A DNA stretch of 64,000 nucleotides. It comes from Mauremys mutica (lineage: Eukaryota; Chordata; Testudines; Geoemydidae). Position numbers and translations under genes: made by a program. Below the pieces are notes generated by a model. That model ran no database searches and was not told where the DNA came from. It saw nothing but the letters and a program-made list of their open reading frames with translations. Shown piece by piece: positions 1 to 11,135 of the stretch (positions within the stretch are counted from its first letter, which is position 1; every line of letters begins with the position of its first letter). The stretch covers positions 29,158,282 through 29,222,281 of the forward strand of contig NC_059089.1 of assembly GCF_020497125.1 (NCBI RefSeq), given 5' to 3'.

Positions 1-590
1 ATTCCATCTTCTTATTGTGTGACAAAAGGAACTCAATATTTTTAACATTATGCTTTAAGTAATTTTGCACTATTACTTAGTTTGTCTTCTCTCATCCCAT
101 TAGTCAGTATGCTTTCATTAATGTCTTTTCATTTCTGAGGTCATTGTCATGAGCTATTGTGGGGCTTTTATGTTGCCACAATTCCATACTATATTTTGCC
201 AGACTCCTGAATTATTTCTGCATTGCACTAGGATAAAACTCCAAATTATATGTTTTCCCTCGAACTTCTGGAATGTTTTGGCCTCAATATTTACTCTGAT
301 TTTTATGCCGTGGGAACAAAGCATTTTGTTCATCCACTGACCTCTTCCCCAGCATCAAACATGTTTCCAGTAGTCAATACTATTGCCTAACCTAATAGGA
401 GCAATCCACAACATTTAGGAGTCACTTTTGGATGCACCAGGCTTAATTCTTCACTGCCTGCCACCTTGTCTTGTTAGTTGCACCTGTGCAAAGTAGGTAT
501 ACAAATCCTGTTTTAAAACTATTTTGCAAGACAGTGGAGAATATGGTCCATTGAGTATTGCTTTGATTACAGAGGGGATAAAAGCCAGAC
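1..590. other. Unique-looking intronic DNA, no gene seen
   Basis: AT-rich sequence with no recognised exon or repeat family. Given the RALGPS1 exons further right on the + strand, it is most likely intron of that gene. Short open frames here have no family resemblance. Confidence 0.5.
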
Positions 591-1920
591 TGTGGGGGTA
601 TGGAAAGGAGTAGATTGGAACAAGGAATCTGGTGAGACTGGGACTGGAGTGCGGGAGGAGGAGACGGGGACTGGGACCAGCAGGCAAGAGGACTGAGGCT
701 GGGAGCCAGGAAAGGAGATTTGTATCTGGTAGGAGGGGGGGACCTGTGAGCCAGTTGGCTGGATGGGGGGAAATGCTGAGATTGGAGGAGTTTGGGGAAT
801 GAGGGAGATTGGGACTGGATGAACAAAGAGACTGAGACTAGGAACTAGTGCAGGAGTCGGCAAACGTTTTGGCCCGAGGGCCACATCTGGGTATGGAAAT
901 TGTATGGCAGGCCATGAATGCTCACAAAATTGGGGATTGGGGTGTGGGAGGGGGCTCTGGGCTGGGGTGTGGCTTGTGGGTGTGGGAGGTGAGGGTGGTG
1001 CAGGAGGGTGGGACCTAGGGGTTCATTGGGCGAGAGGGGGATCAGGGCTGGGGCAGAAGGTTGGGATACTGGAGGGGGCCAGGGGTGCAGGCTCTGGGTG
1101 GCGTTTATCTCAAGCAGCTCCTGGAAGCAGCAACATGTCCCCCCTCTGGCGCCTACGCGGAGGCACGGCTAGGTGGCTCTGCGCGCTGCCCTGTCCACAG
1201 GTGCCACCCCTGCAACTCCCATCAGCTATGGTTCCCGGCCAGTGGGAGCTGCGGGGGCGCAGCTTGGGGCAGGAGCAGCATGCAGAGCCCCCTGGCTGCC
1301 CCTACGTGTAGGAACCAGAGGGGGGACATGTTGCTGTTTCCAAGAGCCGCAAGAAGCCACAGTACTTGTGGAGCGGGGCAAGCCCTGGACCCCACTCCCC
1401 AGCAGGAGCTCAAGGGCCAGGTTAAAACATCTGAAGGTCCGGATGCGGCCCCTGGGCCTTAGTTTGCCCACTCTTGAACTAGTGTGAGGAATAATGAGAC
1501 CAGGGGATAGTTCTTACCAGGGCTGAGTTGCAGGGGAAAAACAGGGACTGGTTAGGCAAAGAGACTGGGACACTGAGCCAGTGATGGGAGCTGGATCAGG
1601 GAGCTTGAAGGAGTCTGAGATTGGACAAGACTGGGAATTAGTGAAGTAGGGGAAAAACTGGATGAGGAGCCAGCAGTGGAGAACTAGGACTGGTTCTGTG
1701 GAGGCAACAGAAGAGACTGGGACTTGGACAGTGAGCCTAGAGGAGACGATTAGGACTGGCTGGGCAAAGGGACTGGGATGAGAAGCCTGAGGAATGGAGA
1801 CTAGGACTGGAACTTGAACAAAGAGACATGGGTGAGTAAGAAACAGGACTAGGGCAGGGATAGGTTGGAGGGGATGCGGCAGAAGGGGGTCAAGTTTGGA
1901 AGGAACAGGCAGAAGAGTCT
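590..1920. repeat. Degenerate GACTGGGACTGG-type minisatellite, split by a hAT
   Basis: From about 590 to 850 and again from about 1477 to 1920 the sequence repeats variants of GAGACTGGGACTGG with spacers such as GGGCAAAGAGACTGGGA and GTGAGCC. Unit length is irregular, so this is an old, diverged tandem array. The array is interrupted at 851-1476 by a DNA transposon with its own target-site duplication, so the array is older than that insertion. No coding function is supported. Confidence 0.6.
851..1476. mobile_element. Non-autonomous hAT-type DNA transposon
   Basis: The left end reads CAGGAGTCGGCAAACG and the right end AGTTTGCCCACTCTTG, which are imperfect inverted repeats of the common CAGGGGTGGGCAAAC hAT terminus. 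It is flanked by a perfect 8-bp duplication, AACTAGTG, at 843-850 and 1477-1484. The interior is GC-rich, with no transposase frame. It shares both ends and the phrase 'gggccacatctgggt' with the element at 3420-4096, so the two belong to one family. Confidence 0.88.
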
Positions 1921-2130
1921 TTGGCCACTAGAATGCGGAACCCAAAATTCCTCACCTTTCTTCTGTCAGCAAATATCTGTGAAACACACTGGGGAAGCGT
2001 CCCATCCCCCTCTTTTTCACATCTGGTCTGTGTTGTGGATCTAAATGTTCCAGCTACACTGATGAACTATGTGGTGTCGATATGGTGGAATTCCTGGTTT
2101 TTTCCATTTGCTTTTTTAAAAACCTAGGAA

Positions 2131-2197
<67 letters not shown>

Positions 2198-3139
2198 TAA
2201 AAGAACATTATTGTGGTCACAAAGTTAGGCACATAAAAAGTTAGGAGATGATGGAAATAAGGTTGTTTGTGCAACCTTAATTCAGTCATTTGTGCATATG
2301 CATTATGAGATAGTCTTTAATTACATGATAACATGGTATTTTCTCCACAGGAACCCTGCCTTGTTCAGGACCTGCTCTGGGATGAATCAGGATTCTGTAG
2401 TAAAGGAGACTTTTGAATATAGGCCTCCTCCCTCATTTGTTGCAGCAGTTGGAAGGTGTAGTGAATGAGGCAGGGTTTGCAGGAAAAAGGATTTTCTCAT
2501 GGTTAAGGCAGGCGAACACTGCTCTGGAGAACTGGACTGTATCCCTGCCTCTGCCACAGAGTTCCTATGAGATGCTGGGCAAGTCACTTAAACCAAACTT
2601 TTCACAGGTAGTCACTAATTGTGTGTGGAAATTGAACAAGATTTTAATTATAAATGTAGTGTGTTGATTATTTTTATTTTACCTAATGGATTTAGACCAA
2701 TACAAAATGGAATCAATCCAGGTGTCAAAATGACACTCCATGGATATAATTTGATAAAGATAAGAGTGAGCCCCTTTTCCTTCCACTTCCATCCGTCAGA
2801 AATTATCCAGAATTTCAGCTAAGGTTATCTAATCCAACACATATAATGTATGGAAGGAAAAAAGGTATACACGTAACAGCCAGTTATTCTATAATGATAA
2901 AGTTATGGAAATTAATACCATCAAAGAACTAATGGGGATTATTAACATACTGATGTTGGTTTATTTGCCTCTAAAGCATTATATCAAATCCCATGTAGGA
3001 AGCCCAAGTTGCAGGTGACCATTAAGAAGGCTAGAAATATTAATTATGGTAAAGGCCACCTCCAAGGGCTTGATCTTTTTTTTATGATATAATTTACTGA
3101 TGGATCTAAAAGATAAATAGGAAAATAATCTAAAAACAG
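1921..3139. other. Intronic DNA with a CA microsatellite only
   Basis: No exon or transposon family is recognised apart from the CA tract at about 2133-2194. Presumed RALGPS1 intron. Confidence 0.45.
2133..2194. repeat. (CA)n microsatellite
   Basis: About 31 uninterrupted CA dinucleotides. Confidence 0.97.
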
Positions 3140-3146
3140 ATGTCAT

Positions 3147-3322
3147 AGAATCATAGATGGAAGGGACCTCAGGAGGTCATCTAGTCCAACCCCCTGCTCA
3201 AAGCAGGACCAATCCCCAGACAGATTTTTGCCCCAATCCCTAAATGGCCCCCTCAAGGATTGAACTCAGAACCCTGGGTTTAGCAGGCTGATCTCAAACC
3301 ACTGAGCTATCCCTCCCCCCAA
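3147..3322 (-). mobile_element. Turtle Cry-type tRNA-derived SINE
   Basis: Read on the minus strand it begins with a tRNA-like head containing 'tagctcagtggttt' (A-box region) and 'gagttcaatcc' (B box). A body follows, and it ends with the CR1-like 3' tail 'ggactagatgacctcctgag' and a TCTATGATTCTATGA terminus. Target-site duplication ATGTCAT lies at 3140-3146 and 3323-3329. A tRNA head fused to a CR1 3' end is the hallmark of the Cry family of cryptodiran turtles and is a main basis for the organism call. Confidence 0.85.
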
Positions 3323-3419
3323 ATGTCATTTTGGGGCAATGGGAAAATATATGGAGGAAGGCCAAAATCTCATAGACTCAGACTTTAAGGTCAGAAGGGA
3401 CCATTTTGATCATCTAGTC

Positions 3420-4096
3420 CAGGGGTGGGCAAACTTTTTGGGGCGAGGGCCACATCTGGGTGAGGAAATTGTATGCAGGGCCGGGGCAGGGCGGATGGAG
3501 TGCGGGATGTGGAGGAAGGGGCTCAGGACAAGGGATTGGGGCAGAGAAGGGGTGCAGAGTGTAAGAGGGGGCTCAGGGAAGGGGGTTGGGGTACAGGAGG
3601 GGTACGGAGTGCAGGATGGGGCTCAGGGCAGGGAGTTGGGGTGCAGGGTGCAGCAGGGAGCTCAGGGCAGGTGGTTGGAATGCACAGGAGTGCAGAAAGG
3701 GGCTCAGGGCAGGGAGTTGGGTGCAGGAGGGGTGCGAGGTACAGGCAGAGGGCTTAGGGCAGGAAGTTGGGCGGGGGGCAGGAGGGGTTTGAGCTCCAGC
3801 CCGGTGCCGCTTACCTAAAGTGGCTCCGGGGTGGCAGTGGCGCACACCAGGGCCAGGGCAGGCTCCCTGCATGCCTGCCCTGTCCCCACGCCACTCCAGG
3901 AAGTGCTGCAGCCCCGGGGGGGGGGGACGGGGCAGAGGGCTCTGCGTGCGCACATGGAGCCCTTTGCCTCCCGGCCCGGGGGCTGCTTCTGAGAGCAGCG
4001 CCGGGCCCGCAGCACCACCAGGGGTAATCCCGCGGGCCGGATCCAAAGCCCTGAAGGGCCGGATCCGGCCCGCGGGCCATAGTTTGCCCATCCCTG
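3420..4096. mobile_element. Non-autonomous hAT-type DNA transposon
   Basis: The termini CAGGGGTGGGCAAAC and GTTTGCCCATCCCTG are near-perfect inverted repeats. A perfect 8-bp duplication ATCTAGTC lies at 3412-3419 and 4097-4104. The interior at about 3480-3780 is a minisatellite built on 'ggctcagggcagggagttgg', and the 3' part is GC-rich, including 'gggccggatccggcccgcgg'. There is no transposase, so mobility would have depended on an autonomous hAT elsewhere. Same family as 851-1476. Confidence 0.92.
3484..3780 (+). repeat. Minisatellite inside the hAT element
   Basis: Repeated units of about 30-40 bp on the theme GGGCTCAGGGCAGGGAGTTGG followed by GGTGCAGGAGGGG, with indels between units. Long open frames on both strands here result from the repeat composition and are not genes. 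Confidence 0.75.
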
Positions 4097-4690
4097 ATCT
4101 AGTCTGACCTCCTGCACAATGTAGGCCACAGAATCTCACCCATCCACTCCTGTAACAAACCCTTAACCTATGTCTGAGTTATTGAATTCCTCAAATTGTG
4201 GTTTGAAGACCTCAAGCTGCAGAGAATTCTCCAGCAAGTGACCCGTGCCCCATGCTGCAGAGGAAGGCGAAAAACCTCCAGGGCCTCTGCCAATCTGCCC
4301 TGGAGGAAAATTCCTTCCCGACCCCAAATATGGAAATCAGTTAAACCCTGAGCATGTGGGCAAGACTCACCAGCCAGCACCCAGGAAAGAATTCTCTGTA
4401 GGAACTCAGATCCCACCCCATCTAACATCCCATCACAGACCACTGGGCATATGTACCTGCTGATAATCAAAGATCAGTTGCCAAATTAATTGCCAAAATT
4501 AGGCTATCCCATCATACCATCCCCTCCATAAATTTATTAAGCTTAGTCTTAAAGCCAGATATGTCTTTTGCCCCCACTACTCCCCTTGGAAGGCTGTTCC
4601 AGAATTTCACTTCTCTAATGGTTATAAACCTTCGTCTAATTTCAAGTCTCATCTATTTGGGTAACCATTAAGGAAGATTACTACAAAATA

Positions 4691-6350
4691 TGTTATCGGT
4701 GGTACCTCATACCATTTAAGTGAAATGATATATATATAAATAATGGAGAGGATGGAGAGAAATAAGGACCCTTCTGCATGTATGCTGTGAATGCCCTAAG
4801 ATAATAGTATTTCTGGATAAAAGAACAAATAGAATTTTCAAGGTAACTAAAGCGAGGCCACCCACAAAACCCATAGTGAGTCTATTAGGTAACATTTTAA
4901 AAGAGGTTACTAACTTGGAGTAGGGCTCCTTGATAACACAATTACTGCTAGCATCCAGCTGTGTAATAGCTCATTTTTGGAAAAAGATAAATACCCCATC
5001 ATTAGTGGCAAAGAGAAATAAATTATGGGAAATCCTTTCAATTAAAAAAAAAGATGGACAGCCTTATGTCAGGCTCAAGTAGATTTTATATTATGTATGA
5101 CCATTTCTGGAATCTGAACAAAATAAATACATAAATAAGAAGAAGTTACAAAACACAGATGGGACTTTTAAAGGTAGCAAATACAGGTTATGAATAGGAG
5201 TTGTTAATGCTTGTATGGAAAGTTTATTTATGTTAATAAACTTTTTTTAAATAGATGAGAAAATTCATATGATTTGCCGGTTTTGGGGATATCACAAAGC
5301 AAAATCTTCTGTCTCAGGTTAAAAATCATCTTGTAGTTGTTACTGGCAAATCTGGGTATGGACTGCAGATATATAAGTTGTGTGTAATCTACATACAAAT
5401 CCATCATAGACTGTAAGCTTTGGGGGAACAGTGTCTTTCATTGTTTTTTTGAAGCACCAAGAACTCTGTCAACACATTACATAATAATAAGTGATAAGCA
5501 TATTCAAACATTAATTATAAATGGCAATTGATTGCAATGTGGAGAAGGCAGCAGTGTGTGTCTTAGTGGTCACTGCTTTTTCAGTTTGCTTAATAGTTAC
5601 ACAGAGTAGAACTGTGAATGTAGTGTGGTCAAAATTTCCAGTGACAAATCATCTGCAGAAAGATTTTTAACATGCTTATTCCTATACAGTTTGGCTTTTT
5701 TAATTCAGACGGTTTCAAACATGTCACTAATCCATTTCGAATGTTCACAGATACCATTGCTGCTTTACAGCTATGGTAAAATATTTTTGATGTGGCCAAT
5801 ATTTTTTCTTAAAACAGAGGCACTAGCTATTTGGGTTCTTAAAGATGCCCTGGTACATTCTGCAAGAGTGAGGGCATGTCCCGGTGGCCTGATTTAATTC
5901 TGATTTATGAAAATACATTATTTCCATCAGATATTCCTCCTGTAGTTTCAATTGGATAATTTATTCTTCACTTTCTGTCATATAAAAATATGCAGGTTGC
6001 ATGTGTGTGTAATTAGAAACTATGCACAGTAAGAACTACCAGGGGTCCTGTTTTCTGGATGAAAAGTCATTATTTCTAGGCTTACCACTATGTAAATCAA
6101 ACATAACTCAGTATAACATGTAGCACTAGATTTCTCCTGTTTCCTGAAATCTACTAGAATTTTTCAGATAACCTGGTTATTTTGTTTAGGTATCTGAAAC
6201 ATACATGCTACAGAGCCAAGTTTTGATGATTCTATATATGCAATAGCAACCACTGCACAGAAAACTTCTATAAAGAATAAATTTTTATTAAGAGCATTAT
6301 TTGTTCCTGTTTGTCTGTGCACCTAAATGTGATAGTGTTTGTCGCTTCAG
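4691..6350. other. Intronic DNA; old LINE/SINE tail remnant near 5400
   Basis: AT-rich sequence without exons. At about 5405-5500 the phrase 'agactgtaagctttggggga' followed by a run toward 'cataataataagtgataag' resembles the tail of an ancient CR1/L3- or MIR-type element, too diverged to classify. The rest is presumed intron of RALGPS1. Confidence 0.4.
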
Positions 6351-6456
6351 CCCAACAGGAGCCTGGAGCTGCACATTAGGGAGTTCAACAGGAGTCATTA
6401 CCATGGAAGGGCCTTTAAGAAGGAAGACGTTACTAAAGGAAGGCAGAAAGCCTACA
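6351..6456 (+). CDS. RALGPS1: RALGPS1 exon: start of the PH domain
   Basis: Internal exon of a Ral guanine-nucleotide exchange factor that has an N-terminal CDC25-like GEF domain, a proline-rich SH3-binding motif and a C-terminal PH domain. It is bounded by the acceptor 'gtcgcttcag' and the donor 'ACA|gtaagt'. It enters with one base completing a codon and leaves in phase 0. The reading includes [18 protein letters not shown], the first beta strand of the PH domain. RALGPS2 is known to use a different residue pattern ('IQGVLRRKT') at this site, which favours RALGPS1. Upstream exons are outside the window. Confidence 0.88.
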
Positions 6457-7993
6457 GTAAGTTGGACCTTTACTGTGATCCTAATTTGATAATGGCTATT
6501 ATTGTTTGCATTGTTAGCTTCAGATTGCAGTACAATGCCAAACAGGGCAGGGCAGTTAATTCTGTTCCAGGAAACAGAACAATGTTTTGCTACAAAATCA
6601 CTTTCTGTTAAAACATAAGACACAAAATGTTTCCTTCTCTCCCAGAATCCACTCTGCATCTTTTCTTTCCCCCATGTACTTGTAAGGGACACCACAGAGG
6701 TGGGATGAGAAGAGGAACTCTATGTAATATCAGCGTCTGTAAAGGCCTGTGAGCATCCATTTCTGTGGGGTCCCTCTCCTCACATTCAGATCCCCCTCAC
6801 ATCAGTGGGAGGGCTGTGTATGATCCATGATGCAATGGAAATCCCATGGTTTACCTTTGATCCTCTTACAATTTTTTGTTTGGAGCTTCATGGTTTAATC
6901 TTAAGAGATTTGAAGAACTGTTGAAATAACCTTGTAATTAGAGCTGCGCAAAACTATGTGGCTGAAACTTAATTTAACCAAAAAACTGTAGATTCAGATC
7001 AACCAAAACATCTTGTGAATTTGCATCAATTTCACCACATTTTTTTAATAGAAGAAAAAAATTGAAAATGTCCAAATGATTTATTTCAACATTCCCAGAA
7101 CAAGATGTTTTAATTTTTTTGCCTAGATTCATAAAAGGGTGGTGGAGAAGAAAGAGGAGGGGTTGGTGGTGCATCCCTTATACCAGTTGCCCAGTAATTA
7201 GGGAACTCTGATATGGGAGACCAGGGTTCAAGTTCCTGATCCAGAGCAGGACCAGCCTATTGGCTATTCTGGGGTGGGCTCTGATATCAATCTCTTTTGT
7301 TGAATCTGTTCCACTTTGTATAAATACAGTGAGTGAGAGTGACTCTATTGCCTAGTGATTAGGGCACTCATTGGGGAATGGGGGGTGTCACCCAGGTTCC
7401 AGTCCTTGCGCCAATTAATATTTAATTATTTGTACAAAGTGGAACACTTTCAACAGGAGAGAATGAGTAAGACCACAACTTCCTCCTCAATTTTGTGAAC
7501 GGTGCCCGGATTTCCTTGTGAATCTAGGTCTTCATTTCCTTTGTTTTTACTTAAAAAAACAGATAAAAATGCTTAAAATCAAACCAAAACATTTCTTTCG
7601 ACCTGAAACAATTTTTTCTGACTTTCTGATAAGTCATTTTTCAGAATTTTTGGCTAATCAATTATGCTGACCAAACATCAGAGGCAGGTATAAGATATGC
7701 CTAGCAGAGGGCAGTACAATGCTCTGCACTGAAATGAACAGCCCTGAGATTTCTAGAGGAGACATTAGGATAATGTGGATTTTCTTTGATGTATTTTGCA
7801 TTCTCATAGACAGCAGTCAGAGCCTAGGGAGCTATACTGATTTACAGCAGCTGAGAATCTGGCCCCAGCTCCTACCTCCTATTAGCTTCCTCACTTTAAA
7901 CAGCTAATTCTAATACTTAGTTGTTAATTCATTTTCAGAATATCTGAAATTAACACACTGATATTTTTACCAATTTTCTTCTTTCTTATTCAG
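6457..7993. other. RALGPS1 intron with tRNA-like SINE remnants
   Basis: Spliced out between the first two PH-domain exons. It contains two tandem tRNA-like repeat segments near 7180-7420 (listed separately). No further coding exon is seen. Confidence 0.7.
7180..7425 (+). mobile_element. Two tandem tRNA-like SINE segments
   Basis: At 7185-7245 'ttgcccagtaattaggg' (A-box-like) is followed by 'gggttcaagttcc' (B-box-like). At 7345-7410 a second copy reads 'ttgcctagtgattagggca' and then 'aggttccagtcc'. The arrangement resembles a head of a tRNA-derived SINE present twice. A related head appears on the minus strand near 45965-46030. No duplication of the target could be defined. Confidence 0.4.
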
Positions 7994-8086
7994 CTCTCCT
8001 CATGGACTAGATATTGGGTTACACTTTCAGGATCAACTCTTCTCTACTTTGGAGCAAAGTCATTAAGAGGCACAGAAAGAAAACAT
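7994..8086 (+). CDS. RALGPS1: RALGPS1 exon: PH domain, second segment
   Basis: A 93-bp exon, exactly 31 codons, phase 0 at both ends. Acceptor 'cttattcag', donor 'CAT|gtaagc'. It reads [20 protein letters not shown] and then [11 protein letters not shown], which is the WxxYW-type strand and following strands of the PH domain. The frame joins the previous exon without a break. The 'LSSWTRYW...LRGT' choice matches RALGPS1 rather than RALGPS2 ('VASWTKYW...LKAT'). Confidence 0.92.
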
Positions 8087-8293
8087 GTAAGCAAAGTATA
8101 TTAAATTGTTCTAGAAAACAAACCATTCTTTAGACGTATCATCCTCATGAGCAGGACTGGCAATGTGCATTCGAAAAGTGAATATGGTCACTCCCAGCTA
8201 GTACATTTGTCTGCTCTGTTTTCATTGTTAGAAGTCAACTCAGTATTTAATCATGCTACTGTTAATTGTAACTGATCTGTCTGCCTCTTCTAG

Positions 8294-8399
8294 TATAAAT
8301 CTACTGCTGGTAAAAAAGTCTCTGTTGTGGGCTGGATGGTGGCACTGCCTGATGATCCTGAACATCCTGATATTTTTCAGCTAAATAACCCTGACAAAG
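8294..8399 (+). CDS. RALGPS1: RALGPS1 exon: PH domain, third segment
   Basis: Acceptor 'cctcttctag', donor 'AAAG|gtagat', 106 bp, leaving with one base of a split glycine codon. It encodes [20 protein letters not shown] and then [15 protein letters not shown], a highly conserved core of the RALGPS PH domain. The alanine in 'WMVALPD' replaces a glutamine that I remember for the human protein; this is a minor substitution. Confidence 0.93.
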
Positions 8400-8673
8400 G
8401 TAGATGCTACATTATACTCGGGGAATGGGGTAACAGCATTTAATATGCTAAGTTTATATTATTTACAATATCACATGCTCAGAAAGTTAAGGAACCAGAT
8501 TTTCAAAATAGGGTACAGTGGGAGATGCATGCATCTGCAAAAAGCCAATGTTTGTGGGGTCCTGCAGGAGGCCTAAGTGCATTTTGCCAAATGATTGGGG
8601 GAGGGTGCATTTTGTGTGTTTTGTAGGAACTCTTGGTATTAGTGTGAGGTCACTTGCATTCCCTATTCGCTAT

Positions 8674-9515
8674 AGGTATGTCTACCCTGCAGTTAAGCAC
8701 CTGCAGCTGGCCCATTTCAGCTGACTCAGGCTTGCAGGGCTCGGGCTATGGGCATGGGCAGCACCAGACCCCCGATTGCAGGGTTTGGGGGGGAAGATTT
8801 TGATTTATTATGCCCCTGCAGTTTCCACGGCAGCTGAGGAGGCAGCATGTGCTACTGCCTCCTCAGTCTCCCAGGAACCTGCATGGAGCATAGCAAAAGC
8901 TTCTTCCAGAGAAGAGAGACGCATGCTTTTCTCGTGGTGCCTTGGGGTCTGGGGAGGGGAGATGTGGTGTGGCTCCAGCTGAGCTCAAGACTTCAGCCAG
9001 CTGGTGCTCCTCCAGGCAGGTGGAGGGGAGTGGATCGGGGCTTTGGCCAACTTGGGGCTCCTTCAGCTGCGGGGCGGTTTAGGAGCTCCAGCCACCAGTG
9101 TAGGGAGGGTCTCGGGGCTTCAGCTGGCTCAGGGTTCCTCCAGCTGAGGAGGGGGTTGGAGGCTCCTCTGGGTGGGAGTGTCTCAGGGCTCCTCCCACCA
9201 CAGGGGGGTGGTCTTGGGGATCCTCTGGCAGAGGGGGGATGGTCTCGGGGCTCCAGCCATGGGGGTGTGTGTGAAAGGGGCAGGGCTAGGGCTAGCCTCC
9301 CCGAAGGGGGGCTCCACTCACCACCCATTGCTATGGGGCTGTTGAATTGCAGTGTAGACGTTGGGGCTCAGGCTTGGAGGGTCCCAGGGTCCAGGGTTGA
9401 GCCCAAATCTGAACATCTACACAGCAAGTTTTAGCCTTGCAGCCAGAGGCCATGTCAGCTGACCTGGGCCTGCCCGGGATATGCTGCATATCTTTTATTC
9501 CAGTGTAAATGTACC
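8674..9515. mobile_element. Harbinger-like non-autonomous element (MITE type)
   Basis: The left end GGTATGTCTACCCTGCAG and the right end CAGTGTAAATGTACC are imperfect inverted repeats of the GGTATGTCTACACTG terminus found on several repeats in this window. The ends share matching 'cagctga' sub-blocks, while the interior (about 8780-9330) is GC-rich with repeated 'ctcggggctcc' phrases. There is no transposase. A clean target-site duplication could not be assigned, so the class is inferred. Confidence 0.55.
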
Positions 9516-9797
9516 CTATGGGGGTTTTTTGTTCCAAATGGCTCTCTCAAAGTCACTATGTCCTTCAAATATGACTTCTGTAATCCCTAGATAGTCAGCT
9601 TCACTCTAAGCGCTGATTTATGAGGCTTCTTCAAACATCAAAGTATTTATAAAACCATTTACTTAGATTTTAACCATCATCACTCAGCAGACACTTCAAA
9701 TGTTCAAAAAGGTCCTAGCATCAATGTGCATCATGAGGGTCTCTACAGAAAACTTTGAAGTTAAATAATAGGTATATCTCCAATTATTATCTCCTAA

Positions 9798-9961
9798 AAC
9801 TAGAAGGGACCTTTTCATTAAGTCCAGCCCCCTGCCTTCACTAGCAGGGCCAAGTACTGATTTTTGCCTCAGATACTTAAGTGGCCCCCTCAAGGATTGA
9901 ACTCACAACCCTGGGTTTAGCAGGCCAATGCTCAAACCACTGAGCTATTCCTCCCCCCTGT
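9798..9961 (-). mobile_element. Turtle Cry-type tRNA-derived SINE
   Basis: Minus-strand copy with the same tRNA-like head ('tagctcagtggtttgagcat', B box 'gagttcaatcc') as the one at 3147-3322, but its CR1-like tail is eroded. An 8-bp duplication TCTCCTAA lies at 9790-9797 and 9962-9969. It sits inside the RALGPS1 intron in antisense orientation. Confidence 0.83.
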
Positions 9962-10568
9962 TCTCCTAACATTTAATGTCTTTCTTTATTTTAATGAGAG
10001 GCAGTGATGCACATGAGCTGCACATGCTGCAACTCTCTCCTGTAGAATACAATGAATGAAATGTAAGTCTGACTTCAAGAGAAAATTCAGGGAAGGACAA
10101 TGCTAACCTGAGGAATGAAAGAGACCAACAAGCGGATGCTGAAAAAGCTAAATTTGCAAGTAATAGTGTATCCATTAAAATGATTCAGGGGTGAGGTATA
10201 TAAACGCTAGTGGGAATGAAGCAAAGTATAAAATGAAGGAGGTTGGAGTGGATGCCCAGATTGGTCTTACTGTCTTTGGTTCTATGACAGTTTATTTTTA
10301 CTGCCGTGTGCTCCTCTCAGGTCTATTGAATATGCACACTATCTTCTACCCCCTACCTGGGGGGTGCTGGGCACATATTCCTCATAGCCTATCCTTCCTG
10401 CCAGGGACTGCTGTGTGTGGTAGGAGCAGTTTGGGTTTTTGAGGACCAAATTAATTTTCCCATTTACGTTACACTCTTGGCTTCTACACTAAAAGATTAG
10501 AATGTAGCAAAGCCAAGTGTCTGTCTGTCAAAACCTGAGGGATCCTGATTTTTTTTTTAATTTTGTAG

Positions 10569-10660
10569 GCAATATTTACAAGTTTCAGACTGGGTCAAGG
10601 TTTCATGCAATATTGTGGCACAAGCATTTGGATGATGCATGCAAAAGCAACAGGCCTCAG
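10569..10660 (+). CDS. RALGPS1: RALGPS1 exon: PH domain C-terminal helix
   Basis: Acceptor 'attttgtag', donor 'CAG|gtaagg', 92 bp; it completes the glycine codon left open by the previous exon. It reads [20 protein letters not shown] and then [11 protein letters not shown]. This is the last strand and C-terminal alpha helix of the PH domain, including the invariant helix tryptophan. RALGPS2 has 'FQAGNRMNAMLW' here, so the RALGPS1 assignment is supported again. Confidence 0.93.
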
Positions 10661-11135
10661 GTAAGGCCATGAACATGTCTTTTCCAACCAGTTTCTCCCT
10701 TACATTCCAGGAAACCCCTACATAGAGGATGCTGCTTTCTAGCCTGTTTGGGCAACTCAAGGATACACAAACAAGCTCATCCGGGCATATTTGTAGCAAC
10801 CCTTTTTGCATATTGACCAAAGTTTTGCAACAGGTGTGAAAGGCAAGATTTCAAATTCTAGGATACCCACAAAAAATCTAGTAATGGTGAATTTGTGCAG
10901 CTGTAGCCATAAGTCTCAGTGCCCCCTTACTGTGTCATGCTTTTCCTCTCCAAAGTTATGGTACAATGTCCTGCTACTAGCTTGCAGAGTCAGCCTCACG
11001 CAGGGCCTGTTTAAGGGACTGATTGCATTGTTGGCACTTCACAATAAATGGAAATAATACTACTATGGGTTGATACTTCAGTTTCCCCTTTCCACAGAAA
11101 CTTTACATTGCTGACTAATTTACATTCTCTTCCAG

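Larger units (their letters stand above)
3371..4690 (-). mobile_element. CR1-like LINE 3' portion, 5'-truncated, interrupted by a hAT
   Basis: The 3' end is at the left (about 3371-3419) and the body resumes at 4105-4690. On the minus strand the right part encodes short stretches typical of the end of CR1 ORF2 ('FWNSLP'-like, 'FKTKLNKF'-like), but stops and indels make it a relic. The hAT at 3420-4096 splits it, with duplicated target ATCTAGTC, so the LINE is older. It is a different CR1 subfamily from the copies at 15 and 53 kb, judged by its tail. Confidence 0.6.
8400..10568. other. RALGPS1 intron carrying a MITE-like repeat and a Cry SINE
   Basis: Intron between the third and fourth PH exons listed here. 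About half of it is repeats (8674-9515 and 9798-9961). No additional exon is needed for frame continuity. Confidence 0.8.
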
